Assembly (NCBI GenBank): GCA_046328575.1
Contig: JAXLWI010000014.1
Coordinates: forward strand, 11,040-75,039
Length of the DNA: 64,000 nt
Source of the DNA: JAGOBP01 sp046328575
GTDB lineage: Bacteria; Chloroflexota; Anaerolineae; Fen-1058
Direction: 5' to 3'
The first letter of the stretch is position 1; each line of letters starts with the position of its first letter. Of this stretch, positions 43,908 to 54,295 are shown piece by piece. The notes beneath the pieces were generated by a model. The model worked only from the letters and a program-made list of their open reading frames with translations, was not told the origin of the DNA and did no database searches. The translations under genes were made by a program, and so were the position numbers.

Positions 43908-45896
43908 ATGCGCCGTTTATTCAACCTTAAATCTGTCGCCGCCATTGCAACGTTCATGCTAGCAGTGTCGCTCATGATATATGGTGACGCGTTTCGCCTG
44001 CCCTTCTTCTTCGACGACATGACGCACTACGTCTGGCTGCGCACCCAGACCCTCACGTCGATCTTTGTTAGCGCAGCGGGGCGGCCTTACTATCGCCCCA
44101 TGCAATTCGTGCTGTGGAAATTGTATGAAACGCTGTTTGGCGCGGATTCGGTCGTAGTGTATCACGCGCTGAATTTGCTCGTGCACGTCGTCGATGCGGT
44201 GTTGGTCGTGGCCTTGGTTCGCCGTCTCACCCGCCGCTCCGATCGCTGGTGGCCGGCGATTCTAGCCGGGCTGATCTTCATGCTGTTTCCCTTCTCCTAT
44301 CAAGTGGTCACGCTGCCCGCCTCGTTCACGCATCCGATGGCAGCCTTGTTCGTCCTACTAACCGTGCTGGCTTACGATCGCTTCCGCGAAACCGATCGGC
44401 GGCGCTGGCTGATCGCGGCGGTAGCGTGCGGCCTGTTAGCCTTTGGCAGCAATGAAGGCACTTTGTTGTTAGCGGGCCTGATCGCGCTGATGGAATGGCA
44501 GCGCGATCCGCTGCGCTTTACGCGCCTGTCGTTCGCCGACTTCAAACGCTGGCAGTGGGTGATCGGCTTTGGGGTGATGGCAGCTTTGTATTACGTGTGG
44601 TATCAAACGCGTCCGCATGAGACCAACAACGGCCTCGGTTTGCGCAGCCTCGAAACGATCTTTCAAAACGCGATTTACACCTTGCAGGGCTTGACGTTTC
44701 CCCTGCAGCCGGCAGGCCGTATGTTGATGGACACCGGCGTGAGCGATCAAACCGCCGTGTTGATCATCGCAGTGCCAACCCTGGTTGTGCTGGCGGTGAT
44801 ATTCGCGGTAGCCAAACGCTTTACGCACTTCATCTTTAGCCTGAGCTGGTTCGTGTTTTGCTTAACGCCGCCCGTGTTGATTCTGTCGCACGATTACTTC
44901 ATCAACGCCCCGCGTGTCTTGTACCTCGGCTCAATCGGCGCGGCGTGGCTGTGGGCAGGCGCGCTCGAGGCGCTGGCGACGGCGCGCAAACACTATGTTT
45001 TACAGCGAATCGTCGCGTTCGCCGCAGCCGCATTGGTGCTCGGCTCGTCGCTGGTGTTCATCCGCCAGCGCATGGACTTGCACGACCTCAATGCCGTGCC
45101 GTTGAATCAAGCTCTGCAAGCCGCTGAACGATCCAAGCCCGATGAAACGCTGCTCTTTGTCAATCTGCCCGCGTGGATCAGCACGCCGCAGTTGTGGTAT
45201 CCCATCGGCCACGAGGGCGCACTGTTTATGCCCAGTTACTCGTCGATGGCCGAGTTCGTGTCAACCAATCTCAATCGGCCCTCGAAGGATGTGGCCGTGG
45301 AATTCAACAGCCTTTCGACGCCGCAGGCCTACTACTACGGCGTTTACGGCCCGGCTCTGAGCTGGGAACAGTTGACGCCGCAAGTCCGCTCGGCTAGCCG
45401 CGTGTACTTCACGCGTTACGCACCGGACGCGATCGAGTTGGTGGAGGCCGGTCGCTTGTTAAAGCAGCCCGAGCCCAGCAGCGTGCCGACCGCCAATTTC
45501 GGATCAACGATCCAATTAGAGTTGGCAAAGTGGGCGGTGTGTGACGATCAGCTGACCGTGCGGCTGAGTTGGCGTGCGTTGCAGACCACTTCGGCCGATT
45601 GGCACGTCTTCGTGCACGTCCTCAAACCCGATGGTTCTCTGGCCGCCCAACACGATAGTCCGCCGTTGATGGGGCTGCTGCCCTTCTGGCAATGGTTGGC
45701 GGGCGATCGGGTCAGCGATGTGCATCCGATCGATCTAGATCAACTTTCGCGCGACGAGGTGCATACCATCGCGATCGGTTTGTATGATCCCGCCACAGGT
45801 GAGCGTTTGATCGCTACGTTGGCCGATCGGACGCAACCAGCTGATCGGGCAGTGCGGATCGGCACGTTTACGCCCGGCTACGATCAATGCCACTAA
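43908..45896 (+). CDS. Polytopic membrane protein, GT-C glycosyltransferase-like
   Basis: The ATG at 43908 (MRRLFNLKSV) follows dinG closely. The 662-residue product has ten or more membrane helices in its first 400 residues and an exported C-terminal domain. The first external loop carries a di-aspartate (FFFDDMTHYVW), the catalytic-site signature expected in GT-C enzymes such as PMT/ArnT-like transferases. The C-terminal beta-rich region (LELAKWAVCDDQLTVRLSW, WHVFVHVLKPDGSLAAQHD) recurs in large Chloroflexota membrane proteins. It may transfer a lipid-linked sugar to an envelope acceptor; the donor is unknown. Confidence 0.75.
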   Translation: MRRLFNLKSVAAIATFMLAVSLMIYGDAFRLPFFFDDMTHYVWLRTQTLTSIFVSAAGRPYYRPMQFVLWKLYETLFGADSVVVYHALNLLVHVVDAVLVVALVRRLTRRSDRWWPAILAGLIFMLFPFSYQVVTLPASFTHPMAALFVLLTVLAYDRFRETDRRRWLIAAVACGLLAFGSNEGTLLLAGLIALMEWQRDPLRFTRLSFADFKRWQWVIGFGVMAALYYVWYQTRPHETNNGLGLRSLETIFQNAIYTLQGLTFPLQPAGRMLMDTGVSDQTAVLIIAVPTLVVLAVIFAVAKRFTHFIFSLSWFVFCLTPPVLILSHDYFINAPRVLYLGSIGAAWLWAGALEALATARKHYVLQRIVAFAAAALVLGSSLVFIRQRMDLHDLNAVPLNQALQAAERSKPDETLLFVNLPAWISTPQLWYPIGHEGALFMPSYSSMAEFVSTNLNRPSKDVAVEFNSLSTPQAYYYGVYGPALSWEQLTPQVRSASRVYFTRYAPDAIELVEAGRLLKQPEPSSVPTANFGSTIQLELAKWAVCDDQLTVRLSWRALQTTSADWHVFVHVLKPDGSLAAQHDSPPLMGLLPFWQWLAGDRVSDVHPIDLDQLSRDEVHTIAIGLYDPATGERLIATLADRTQPADRAVRIGTFTPGYDQCH

Positions 45897-45903
45897 AGCG
45901 CGT

Positions 45904-45932
45904 TTGACCCTATCGCCGCGCATTGGTATAAT
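45904..45932 (+). promoter_or_regulatory. Sigma70-type promoter of efp
   Basis: TTGACC (45904-45909), a 17-base spacer and TATAAT (45927-45932) in TTGGTATAATCGCC, 40 bases before the efp ATG. This is the best -35/-10 pair in the window. Confidence 0.85.
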
Positions 45933-45971
45933 CGCCCCGCAAATTCAAATGAGTTAGGAGCAGTTGCAGCA

Positions 45972-46529
45972 ATGATTGACGTAAATGATCTCCGCAAAGG
46001 CACGACGTTTGAACTGGAAGGCCGCTTGTTCCGCGTGCTGGAATATTCGCACAACAAGCCCGGCCGTGGCAACGCGACGATCCGCACCAAGGTGCGCGAC
46101 ATCCGCACCGGCGCGACGTTTGAAAAGACGTTCCAGTCTGGCGATCGCGTGCAGGACATCCGCATTGAGAGCCGCGGCATGCAATACCTGTATCACGACG
46201 GCGACCTGTATCACTTCATGGATTCTGAAACTTACGATCAGATCGCGCTGGATGCCAAGATGCTGGACGATGCCGTGAATTATCTGAAGGACGGCATGAA
46301 CGTCGTCGTGCAGGATTACAACGGCGAAGCGCTGGGTATCGATCTGCCGGTGACAGTGGATCTGAAGATCACGCAGGCCGACATCGCCGTGCGCGGCGAT
46401 ACTGCCGCAGGCGCGAGCAAGTACGTGACGGTCGAGACCGGCTATCGCGTGCAGGTGCCGCTCTTCGTCAACGACGGCGACACGATCCGCATCGATACGC
46501 GCACGGGTGAATACCTGACGCGCGTGTAA
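45972..46529 (+). CDS. efp: Elongation factor P
   Basis: A 185-residue translation factor with the standard KOW-like N-domain and two OB domains (DGMNVVVQDYNGEALGIDLP; ETGYRVQVPLFVNDGDTIRI; GEYLTRV end). It relieves ribosome stalling at polyproline. The loop tip normally holding the modified lysine reads PGRGN, with Arg32 at the position of E. coli Lys34, so it is the arginine type. No EarP-like or EpmA-like gene lies nearby. TTAGGAG precedes the ATG, and a strong promoter and terminator flank the gene, so it is monocistronic. Confidence 0.96.
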   Translation: MIDVNDLRKGTTFELEGRLFRVLEYSHNKPGRGNATIRTKVRDIRTGATFEKTFQSGDRVQDIRIESRGMQYLYHDGDLYHFMDSETYDQIALDAKMLDDAVNYLKDGMNVVVQDYNGEALGIDLPVTVDLKITQADIAVRGDTAAGASKYVTVETGYRVQVPLFVNDGDTIRIDTRTGEYLTRV

Positions 46530-46573
46530 TTTGAGAGTTATTTAGTCTGGTAGTCCAATAGTTGAAAATAGAG

Positions 46574-46608
46574 CCTCCTGAAAGAGATTTCATCTTCGGG
46601 AGGTTTTT
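46574..46608 (+). terminator. efp intrinsic terminator
   Basis: CCTCCTGAA pairs with TTCGGGAGG (one mismatch or wobble), then TTTTTGTTTC. Confidence 0.88.
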
Positions 46609-46708
46609 GTTTCATTGCTTTCACGCCATCCGTGCGGACATATGCTGAGAGCAATGAACATGAACAACGTAAGGGTAGCGAAAACCAATCGGAATGTAGA
46701 GAAACGCC

Positions 46709-46736
46709 ACGGGCGCAGCCAATTGGCTGCGCCCGT
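46709..46736. terminator. 28-base perfect palindrome after the SWIM gene
   Basis: ACGGGCGCAGCC-AATT-GGCTGCGCCCGT, a 12-bp stem including the outer pairs, lies between efp and the convergent SWIM gene and probably terminates one or both. Confidence 0.7.
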
Positions 46737-46759
46737 TTGTTAGCGTCTTTAGTTGTCCC

Positions 46760-47011
46760 CTACCGGCTAATGCTCGGAATCGCCCCCGGCAGCATTTGAC
46801 CCAAAACTTTTTCCACCGCAATAGTGTGGCTGCATTGATGATGGGTAACGAAAAACTCGCAGTCACATTTCCAGTCGCCGCCCGCATATTCAACGGCGTG
46901 CGTGGTGTGCGTGCCGCGCACGTTGACCTTCAACTGCTGAAACTCAAACCGATCCAGTTCACGCGAGTACTTGATGCCTTTTTCGATTTTGCCGATCAAA
47001 CCTGAATCCAT
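46760..47011 (-). CDS. Small SWIM zinc-finger protein
   Basis: An 83-residue protein that is almost entirely one SWIM domain: WKCDCEFF (C-x-C) and, after nine residues, CSH (C-x-H), embedded in strands RFEFQQLKVNVRG and HAVEYAG. SWIM fingers bind DNA or proteins and are usually part of larger SWI2/SNF2 or transposase proteins; here the finger stands alone. AAGGAGGCCGC gives a clear start. Partner unknown. Confidence 0.85.
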   Translation of the reverse strand: MDSGLIGKIEKGIKYSRELDRFEFQQLKVNVRGTHTTHAVEYAGGDWKCDCEFFVTHHQCSHTIAVEKVLGQMLPGAIPSISR

Positions 47012-47046
47012 GCGGCCTCCTTAAGGGTAAGAAAGATGAGTTGGCG

Positions 47047-47084
47047 ACAAAAAAGCACGACGCCCGTTAAGGCCATCGTGCTTT
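47047..47084 (-). terminator. Terminator of the NADP/F420 oxidoreductase-like gene
   Basis: On the minus strand AAAGCACGA pairs with TCGTGCTTT, then TTTTG; it lies downstream of the gene ending at 47270. Confidence 0.75.
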
Positions 47085-47269
47085 GGCGAATACATCCCGA
47101 ACTTCCAAGATACTGCAGGCTGCCGAGTGCAAGGCGTCGTTCCTCCTGACTTGGGGATAGTATAGGACAAGTTGACCACCCGTGTCAACCCTCGAATCCC
47201 CTGTTTTTTGTGACGATTGTCATACGCTCGGGCGCCGCCTCAACAGTTACGTCGATTGCTACACTGCCT

Positions 47270-47893
47270 TTAACGCTTGACCAGATTTAAGACGATATTT
47301 CTTCCCAATCCCTGCCCAATCGCCAGTTGGAGCCACAACATGCACATCGGCTCAAGGTAGCGCGCCATGGTCAGCGGCCCGCAATCCACGATGTCGAAGC
47401 CCAACGCGTTCGACAAATCGCTCACCAGCCCTTTTGCGTGAGCGTCGTCGCTGCAAATCAACAGCGAGGCGGCTTGTGACCCAAAGCGCGGATTGGCCAT
47501 GACGTCATAACCGATGGTGTTGTAGGCTTTGACGACGTGCGCCCCAGCGGCCCATTCGGCGACCTGCTCACCGGCGGAGGTGGTGTGCCCGATCAGCAAC
47601 TTGAACCCCGGCCCGATCGGGTTGGTACAGTCGATCACGACCTTACCCGATAGGTCACCCAGGGCCTTGACGGTGACTTCGGTTACCGCCCATGGCGTAG
47701 CGATGACGACGACCTCAGCCTGAGCGGCGGCCTCGCGCGGCGGGGCGGCGTGGGCGTTGGTCCCTTTCAGCAGCGCCTGGACCTTCTCGCTGTCAGGATC
47801 ACGTGTGCCGAAAGTAACGGCGTGACCCAACTCGGCCCAGCGGCGACCTAACGTCCCGCCGACATTGCCCGTACCAATCACGGCGATGCGCAT
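47270..47893 (-). CDS. NADP oxidoreductase, coenzyme F420-dependent type
   Basis: A 207-residue Rossmann protein: IGTGNVGGTLGRRWAELGH with the NADP-favouring TRDPDS loop, then VVVIATPW, VVIDCTNPIG and VKAYNTIGYDVM. This is the NADPH-dependent F420 reductase-like family. It may move hydride between NADPH and F420, or be a paralogue with another partner; no F420 biosynthesis genes are in this window. It is divergent from the pentose phosphate operon. Confidence 0.82.
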   Translation of the reverse strand: MRIAVIGTGNVGGTLGRRWAELGHAVTFGTRDPDSEKVQALLKGTNAHAAPPREAAAQAEVVVIATPWAVTEVTVKALGDLSGKVVIDCTNPIGPGFKLLIGHTTSAGEQVAEWAAGAHVVKAYNTIGYDVMANPRFGSQAASLLICSDDAHAKGLVSDLSNALGFDIVDCGPLTMARYLEPMCMLWLQLAIGQGLGRNIVLNLVKR

Positions 47894-47990
47894 ACGTCCT
47901 CCGTAACGTTTCCAGAAATTATGCGACTTCTACAAGAAGGTATATCACGTTCGACGGAAAAATACACTGGGGGTTCTGCCCCGATCGGCG

Positions 47991-47999
47991 TGGTATACT
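47991..47999 (+). promoter_or_regulatory. Extended -10 promoter of the gnd-zwf-pgl operon
   Basis: TGGTATACT, 57 bases before the gnd ATG. Confidence 0.5.
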
Positions 48000-48056
48000 C
48001 ACCGTGAAGCCTCACACTTTTCATCGTTTGCGCTGATTCGTTTGGAAGGGAGCATT

Positions 48057-48962
48057 ATGGATTTAGCCATGATCGGCTTGGGCCGTATGGGCGGCAACAT
48101 GGCCCGCCGACTGATGCGAGGCGGTCATCGCGTGGTCGGTTACGCGCACAGCTCCGACGCGATTCGCCAGTTTGCGGCCGAGGGCGGCGTGGGCGCGTAT
48201 TCGCTGGCCGAAGCGATCGAGCAGCTGCCCACGCCCAAGATCGTGTGGATCATGGTTCCGGCCGGTGCGCCTACCGATGAGACCGTCAGCCACCTCCTCG
48301 GACTCCTTCATCCCGGCGACATCATCATCGACGGCGGCAACTCCAACTTCCGCGAATCCATGCACCGCGCCGAATTGTGCCGCGCGCAAGGCTTGTACTT
48401 CGTCGACGTTGGCACGAGCGGCGGCGTGTGGGGTTTGACCGAAGGGTACAGTTTGATGATCGGCGGCGACAAAGCGGCGGTAGAACCACTGTCACCGATT
48501 TTCGAAACGCTGGCGCCTGCCAAAGACAAAGGCTGGGGTCACGTCGGCCCGAGCGGTTCCGGGCACTTTACCAAGATGGTACACAACGGCATCGAGTATG
48601 GCATGATGCAGGCCTATGCCGAAGGCTTTGAAATCCTGAAAGCGCGCGAGGACTTCAACCTCGACCTGTATCAGATTTCGGAAATTTGGAGGTATGGTAG
48701 CGTCGTCCGATCGTGGCTGCTCGATCTGGCGGCGCGGGCGTTGAGTGACGATCCCAATCTGTCCGGCATCAAGCCGTGGGTGGCCGATTCGGGCGAGGGA
48801 CGTTGGACGGCGTTCGAAGCGATCAATCAAGACGTACCCGCCCCGATCATTACGCTGGCGTTGTTGATGCGCTTTGCCAGTCGGCAGGAAGATTCGTTCA
48901 CGTTCAAAATGTTGGCCGCGCTGCGCAATCAATTCGGCGGACACGAGATCAGAAAGGAATGA
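48057..48962 (+). CDS. gnd: 6-phosphogluconate dehydrogenase, decarboxylating (short GndA type)
   Basis: A 301-residue enzyme that oxidises and decarboxylates 6-phosphogluconate to ribulose 5-phosphate. It has the nucleotide fold IGLGRMGGNMARRL, the IIDGGNSNFRES substrate loop, and the catalytic GPSGSGHFTKMVHNGIEYGM region with the active-site Lys. The short form (about 300 residues) is usually NAD-preferring. GGAAGGGAG gives the start at 48057. It is the first gene of an operon with zwf and pgl. Confidence 0.95.
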   Translation: MDLAMIGLGRMGGNMARRLMRGGHRVVGYAHSSDAIRQFAAEGGVGAYSLAEAIEQLPTPKIVWIMVPAGAPTDETVSHLLGLLHPGDIIIDGGNSNFRESMHRAELCRAQGLYFVDVGTSGGVWGLTEGYSLMIGGDKAAVEPLSPIFETLAPAKDKGWGHVGPSGSGHFTKMVHNGIEYGMMQAYAEGFEILKAREDFNLDLYQISEIWRYGSVVRSWLLDLAARALSDDPNLSGIKPWVADSGEGRWTAFEAINQDVPAPIITLALLMRFASRQEDSFTFKMLAALRNQFGGHEIRKE

Positions 48963-49034
48963 ACAAGTAACAAGTTGCAATGAACAACCTCGGACTACTG
49001 GCTTTGTTCATTGCTCATTGTTCATTGTTAATTG
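48957..49034. repeat. Intergenic inverted repeat of AATGAACAAGTAACAAG / TTCATTGTTAATTG words
   Basis: Fills the gnd-zwf gap: GGAATGAACAAGTAACAAG faces TTGTTCATTGCTCATTGTTC and ATTGTTAATTGAC. The zwf ATG follows it directly without a ribosome site. Confidence 0.75.
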
Positions 49035-49038
49035 ACTT

Positions 49039-50504
<1,466 letters not shown>

Positions 50505-50505
<1 letters not shown>

Positions 50506-51230
50506 TGATGCGTGAAGTGATGATTCTGCCGGATGCAGGCGCGATTGCGCGCGAAGGCGCGGCGCGGTTTACGGCGCTGGCCCGATCGGCTATCGCGGCG
50601 ACCGGGCGCTTCACCGTGGCGCTGTCAGGCGGCTCAACGCCCAAAGCGATGTTCGCGCTGTTGGTCGATCTGCCGATCGACTGGGCGCACGTCCACGTTT
50701 TCTGGGGCGACGAGCGCTGCGTGCCGCCCGCTCACGCCGATAGCAACTATCGCATGGCGCGTGAAGCGTTGTTGTCCAAAGTCGCGCTGCCCGATCAAAA
50801 CATTCATCGCCTGCGCGGTGAGATCGATCCTGCGCAAGCGGCGCTGGCTTACGAAGCAGATTTGCGGCACATCTTCGGCTCGATCGACTGGCCGCGCTTC
50901 GATCTGATCCTGCTCGGCTTGGGTACGGACGCGCATACGGCCTCGCTGTTTCCGAACACTAGCGCAATTCACGAATCGACACGTTGGGTAGTTGGGCACT
51001 TTGTCGAAAAACTTCAAGCCCAACGTTTGACATTGACGCCACCCGCAATTAATCATGCTGATCACGCCATCTTCTTAGTCGCCGGAGCCGATAAGGCCAG
51101 CGCGATTCGATCGGTTTTTGAAGGCCCGCGTGATGTTGATCGCTTTCCCGCGCAGATCATTGAACCGCTGACGGGCCGCGTCACCTGGCTGATCGATGAG
51201 GCCGCCGCCGCCAACCTCGGTGCGCCTTAA
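50505..51230 (+). CDS. pgl: 6-phosphogluconolactonase
   Basis: A 241-residue DevB/SOL-type lactonase that hydrolyses 6-phosphogluconolactone. FTVALSGGSTPKAMF, HVFWGDERCVPPAHADSNYRM (described in part: GDERCVP, SNYRM) and LLGLGTDAHTASLFP are characteristic. The ATG at 50505 overlaps the zwf stop by one base; ATGs at 50508 and 50520 are alternatives. Tight coupling with zwf fits channeling of an unstable lactone. Confidence 0.95.
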
Positions 51231-51342
51231 CGCCGAGCATTGATCAATTGACAGCGTGCGGCATAGCTGTGCCATTGATCACCCCACGGATAGGTGATTC
51301 TGCACTGCCTTCGCGCCGCAGATTCCGTTACTCTATCTGCCA

Positions 51343-51747
51343 ATGAACCCGCGTGCTGATGTGTTGTCTACTCCAATTCGCGTCATACTGATGTGCGAGA
51401 ACCCGGTGGTCTATCGATCGCTGGGACCGCGTCTCAGTGCCGATCGCGCGTTGCACGTCATCGGCACGTTTGACTGCGTCATGGAGAAAGTGGCCGAAGT
51501 GGCCGGCATGAATCCCGACGTGGTCATCCTGGGCATTTCGCGCATCACCCACTTCAACATGATGATTGTCACGGCCATCAAGCAGATCACGCCCGATGTG
51601 CTGGTCATCATCCTTCCGTCGTACGTGGACGACACCGACGAAGTCCGCTCGGCTCGCAGTGCGGGCGCAGACAGTGTCATGATCAAGAGCATCGACACAC
51701 CGGCATTGGTCCAGCAGATTCACACCCTCTTTGAATTGAAGTCGTAG
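51343..51747 (+). CDS. Degenerate response-regulator receiver protein
   Basis: A 134-residue single CheY-like domain. The fold is recognisable (STPIRVILMCENPVVYRSLG; GMNPDVVILGISRI; LVIILPSYVDD; AGADSVMIKSI), but the phosphoacceptor position in VVIL-D reads Gly64, and the acidic pair near the N-terminus is reduced to Glu19. The switch lysine remains (VMIKS). It is a pseudo-receiver that cannot be phosphorylated in the normal way and may bind a partner constitutively. No output domain or kinase is adjacent. Confidence 0.8.
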   Translation: MNPRADVLSTPIRVILMCENPVVYRSLGPRLSADRALHVIGTFDCVMEKVAEVAGMNPDVVILGISRITHFNMMIVTAIKQITPDVLVIILPSYVDDTDEVRSARSAGADSVMIKSIDTPALVQQIHTLFELKS

Positions 51748-51854
51748 GTCGCGTGTCTAACCCGTTTGGGCCAGACGCGACATGCGTTGACACGCTAATC
51801 CGAACTAACGTCCTAACCCCCGTTCAGGTCTCGCCAAATCCGATGATTTTCGGT

Positions 51855-51860
51855 TATAAT
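51855..51860 (+). promoter_or_regulatory. -10 box of the CBM48 protein gene
   Basis: GTTATAATCG, 44 bases before the start codon. Confidence 0.45.
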
Positions 51861-51903
51861 CGAATCTGCTGAATAGCAACATCATATTTTTGGAGGTAGC
51901 AGC

Positions 51904-52200
51904 ATGTTGAAGAAGACCCCTTTGGCGAGCGGGAAGAAAGTCAAGGTGACGTTTGAATTGCCCGCCAATGGTGCGGCCAGCGTCAGCGTGGTTGGCGATT
52001 TCAACGGGTGGGACAAGGACGCCAATCCGTTGAAGGCCCGCAAGAAAGACGGCGTGTACGCGGCGTCGATTAACCTGCCGGTCGGCCAAGTGTATCAGTT
52101 CCGGTACTGGCTCGATAACCAGCGCTGGGAGAATGATTGGGCCGCCGACGATTACGTCCCCAACGGTTTCGGCGAGGACAACTCGGTCCTCCACACGTAG
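51904..52200 (+). CDS. Free-standing CBM48-like glycogen-binding protein
   Basis: A 98-residue protein consisting of one early-set/CBM48 (isoamylase N-terminal or AMPK-beta-type) domain: VSVVGDFNGWDKDANPLKAR, GVYAASINLPVGQVYQFRYW and WENDWAADDYVPNGFGEDNS. The conserved GDFNGW and the Lys/Trp positions fit alpha-glucan binding. It has no catalytic domain and may tether glycogen enzymes. TTGGAGGTAGCAGC precedes the ATG. The neighbour is the GH133 debranching enzyme. Confidence 0.9.
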   Translation: MLKKTPLASGKKVKVTFELPANGAASVSVVGDFNGWDKDANPLKARKKDGVYAASINLPVGQVYQFRYWLDNQRWENDWAADDYVPNGFGEDNSVLHT

Positions 52201-52202
52201 TT

Positions 52203-52290
52203 GTACCAACGACTACTCATTCACGGAGGCACGGAGACACAGAGAACTCAAAAGCTCGGTGACTCCGTGCCTTTGTGGTTATATGGCCAC
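52203..52290. repeat. Intergenic inverted repeat of CGGAGGCACGGAGACACAGAG words
   Basis: ACGGAGGCACGGAGACACAG faces GGTGACTCCGTGCCTTTGTG, between the CBM48 and debranching-enzyme genes. Confidence 0.75.
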
Positions 52291-52305
52291 TGACAAGGTG
52301 ATCAC

Positions 52306-54273
52306 ATGATCGAATTTGGACGGGACATCTGCGGCGACGCTGAAAACGCGCTGCGGCGCGAATGGTTGGTAACCAACGGGATCGGCGGCTATGCGTGCGG
52401 CACGCTCGCGGGCGCGAACACACGCTGCTATCACGGCGTGTTGATCGCGGCGTTGCAGCCGCCGTTGGGTCGAACGCTGCTGGTCGCCAAGCTCGATGCC
52501 GTCGCGCATCTGCGCGGCCAGGCCTTCAAACTCGACACGAACGAGTGGGCCGACGGCGCGATCGAGCCGACCGCCTACAAATTGATCGAGTCGTTTCGCC
52601 TCGACGGCGCTATCCCAACGTGGACGTATGCACTCGACGAGGCGCAGCTGGTCAAGCGGTTGTGGATGGCACACGGCCACAACACCACGTACGTGACGTA
52701 CACCCACGCGCGCGGCAACGATCCGATTGATCTGGATTTGAAGGTGTTGTGCACCTATCGCGATCATCACAATGAAACCCAGGGCGATTGGATGCCGACG
52801 GTCACCCTCAACCCGATCGGCCTCCGCATCGACACGTTCGATCAAGTGCCGCCCTACTTCGTGTCGATCGAGCGCGGCACGTACTCGCCGATCGATCGTT
52901 GGTATCACAAGTTCAAGCATCGCGTCGAGACGGAACGCGGCCTCGACGATGTTGAAGATCTCTATGCCGCGGGCACGTTCCATGTCACGCTGCAGCCCGG
53001 CGAAACGATCACGCTGGTTGCGTCCACCGAAGAACACGCTTCACTCGATTGGCAAACGGCGCTAGACGCCGAACGTGCGCGCCAGCGGGCGCTGATCGAA
53101 CAATCGGGTCTGGGCAACGAACCCGCGTGGATTCAACAGTTGGTCCTCGCCGCCGATCAGTTCATCGTCGATCGCACCTTTGGATCAGAGATCGGCAAAA
53201 CCGTCATCGCCGGCTATCACTGGTTCGGCGATTGGGGCCGCGACACGATGATCGCGTTGACAGGTTTGTGTCTCACAACCAACCGCTACGCCGAAGCTAA
53301 AACGATCCTCGTAACGTTCGCCGCCTTTGTCGATCAGGGCATGCTGCCGAATCGCTTTCCCGATCAGGGCGAGCAACCCGAATACAACACGGTCGATGCG
53401 ACGTTGTGGTATTTCCATGCGATCGAGGCCGTGGTCAGCGCAACGGCTGACTGGCCATTGGCCCGCGAGTTGTATCCAGTGCTGAAAGACATCATCGCGT
53501 GGCATGAGAAAGGCACGCGCTACAACATTCACGTCGATAAAGATGGTTTGCTATATGCGGGACGTCCCGACGTGCAGTTGACGTGGATGGATGCCAAAGT
53601 GGACGACTGGGTGGTGACTCCCCGCATCGGCAAGCCCGTAGAGATCAACGCGCTGTGGATTCATGCACTGCGTATCATGACTCACTTCGCGCAGCGCTTC
53701 GACACTGAAGCCGAAGTGGCCCACTATGCCAGCCTCGCCCGGCGTGCCGCCGATAGTTTCGCACAGCGCTTCTGGTACGCCGACGGCGGCTATCTCTATG
53801 ACGTGATCGACGGGCCGGACGGCAACGATGCCTCACTACGGCCCAATCAATTGTTTGCGCTGTCGTTGAAGCCCACGTTACTCTCGCACGAGGCCGCCGT
53901 CTCGGTGTTGAACGTCTGCGCCAAAGAGCTAGTGACGTCGTTTGGGCTGCGGTCACTCGCGCCGTCGCACGCCGATTACGTCGGCATTTTCACCGGCGAT
54001 CGCTACGCGCGCGATGGCGCGTATCATCAAGGCACAGTGTGGAGTTGGCTCATCGGTCCGTTCGTCGAAGCGCATTACACCGTCTTCAAAGATCGCGCCG
54101 CCGCACTGAGTTACCTCGCGCCGTTTGAGCAGCATCTGCATGATGCGTGTGTCGGTTCCATCAGCGAAGTCTTCGATGGCGATGCGCCGCACTTGCCTAA
54201 GGGCTGCGCGTCTCAAGCATGGAGCGTGGCGGAAGTGCTGCGGCTGTGGCAGATGCTGAAAAGTAATGAGTGA
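52306..54273 (+). CDS. Glycogen debranching enzyme, GH133 type
   Basis: A 655-residue amylo-alpha-1,6-glucosidase-like enzyme. The N-terminal GDE domain starts at ALRREWLVTNGIGGYACGTL and includes NTRCYHGVLIA. The C-terminal (alpha/alpha)6 domain includes GYHWFGDWGRDTMIALTGLC and the late YHQGTVWSWLIGPF region with catalytic acidic residues. It releases alpha-1,6-linked glucose from glycogen limit dextrins. AAGGTGATC precedes the ATG. It works with the phosphorylase encoded at 57454-59611 and the CBM48 protein upstream. Confidence 0.92.
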   Translation: MIEFGRDICGDAENALRREWLVTNGIGGYACGTLAGANTRCYHGVLIAALQPPLGRTLLVAKLDAVAHLRGQAFKLDTNEWADGAIEPTAYKLIESFRLDGAIPTWTYALDEAQLVKRLWMAHGHNTTYVTYTHARGNDPIDLDLKVLCTYRDHHNETQGDWMPTVTLNPIGLRIDTFDQVPPYFVSIERGTYSPIDRWYHKFKHRVETERGLDDVEDLYAAGTFHVTLQPGETITLVASTEEHASLDWQTALDAERARQRALIEQSGLGNEPAWIQQLVLAADQFIVDRTFGSEIGKTVIAGYHWFGDWGRDTMIALTGLCLTTNRYAEAKTILVTFAAFVDQGMLPNRFPDQGEQPEYNTVDATLWYFHAIEAVVSATADWPLARELYPVLKDIIAWHEKGTRYNIHVDKDGLLYAGRPDVQLTWMDAKVDDWVVTPRIGKPVEINALWIHALRIMTHFAQRFDTEAEVAHYASLARRAADSFAQRFWYADGGYLYDVIDGPDGNDASLRPNQLFALSLKPTLLSHEAAVSVLNVCAKELVTSFGLRSLAPSHADYVGIFTGDRYARDGAYHQGTVWSWLIGPFVEAHYTVFKDRAAALSYLAPFEQHLHDACVGSISEVFDGDAPHLPKGCASQAWSVAEVLRLWQMLKSNE

Positions 54274-54291
54274 CGCGTAATCCGTCGCGCA
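54262..54291. repeat. Short intergenic repeat word (AGTAATGAGTGACGCGTAA)
   Basis: Same word family as 19306-19372, at the end of the debranching-enzyme gene. Confidence 0.45.
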
Positions 54292-54295
54292 TAGC

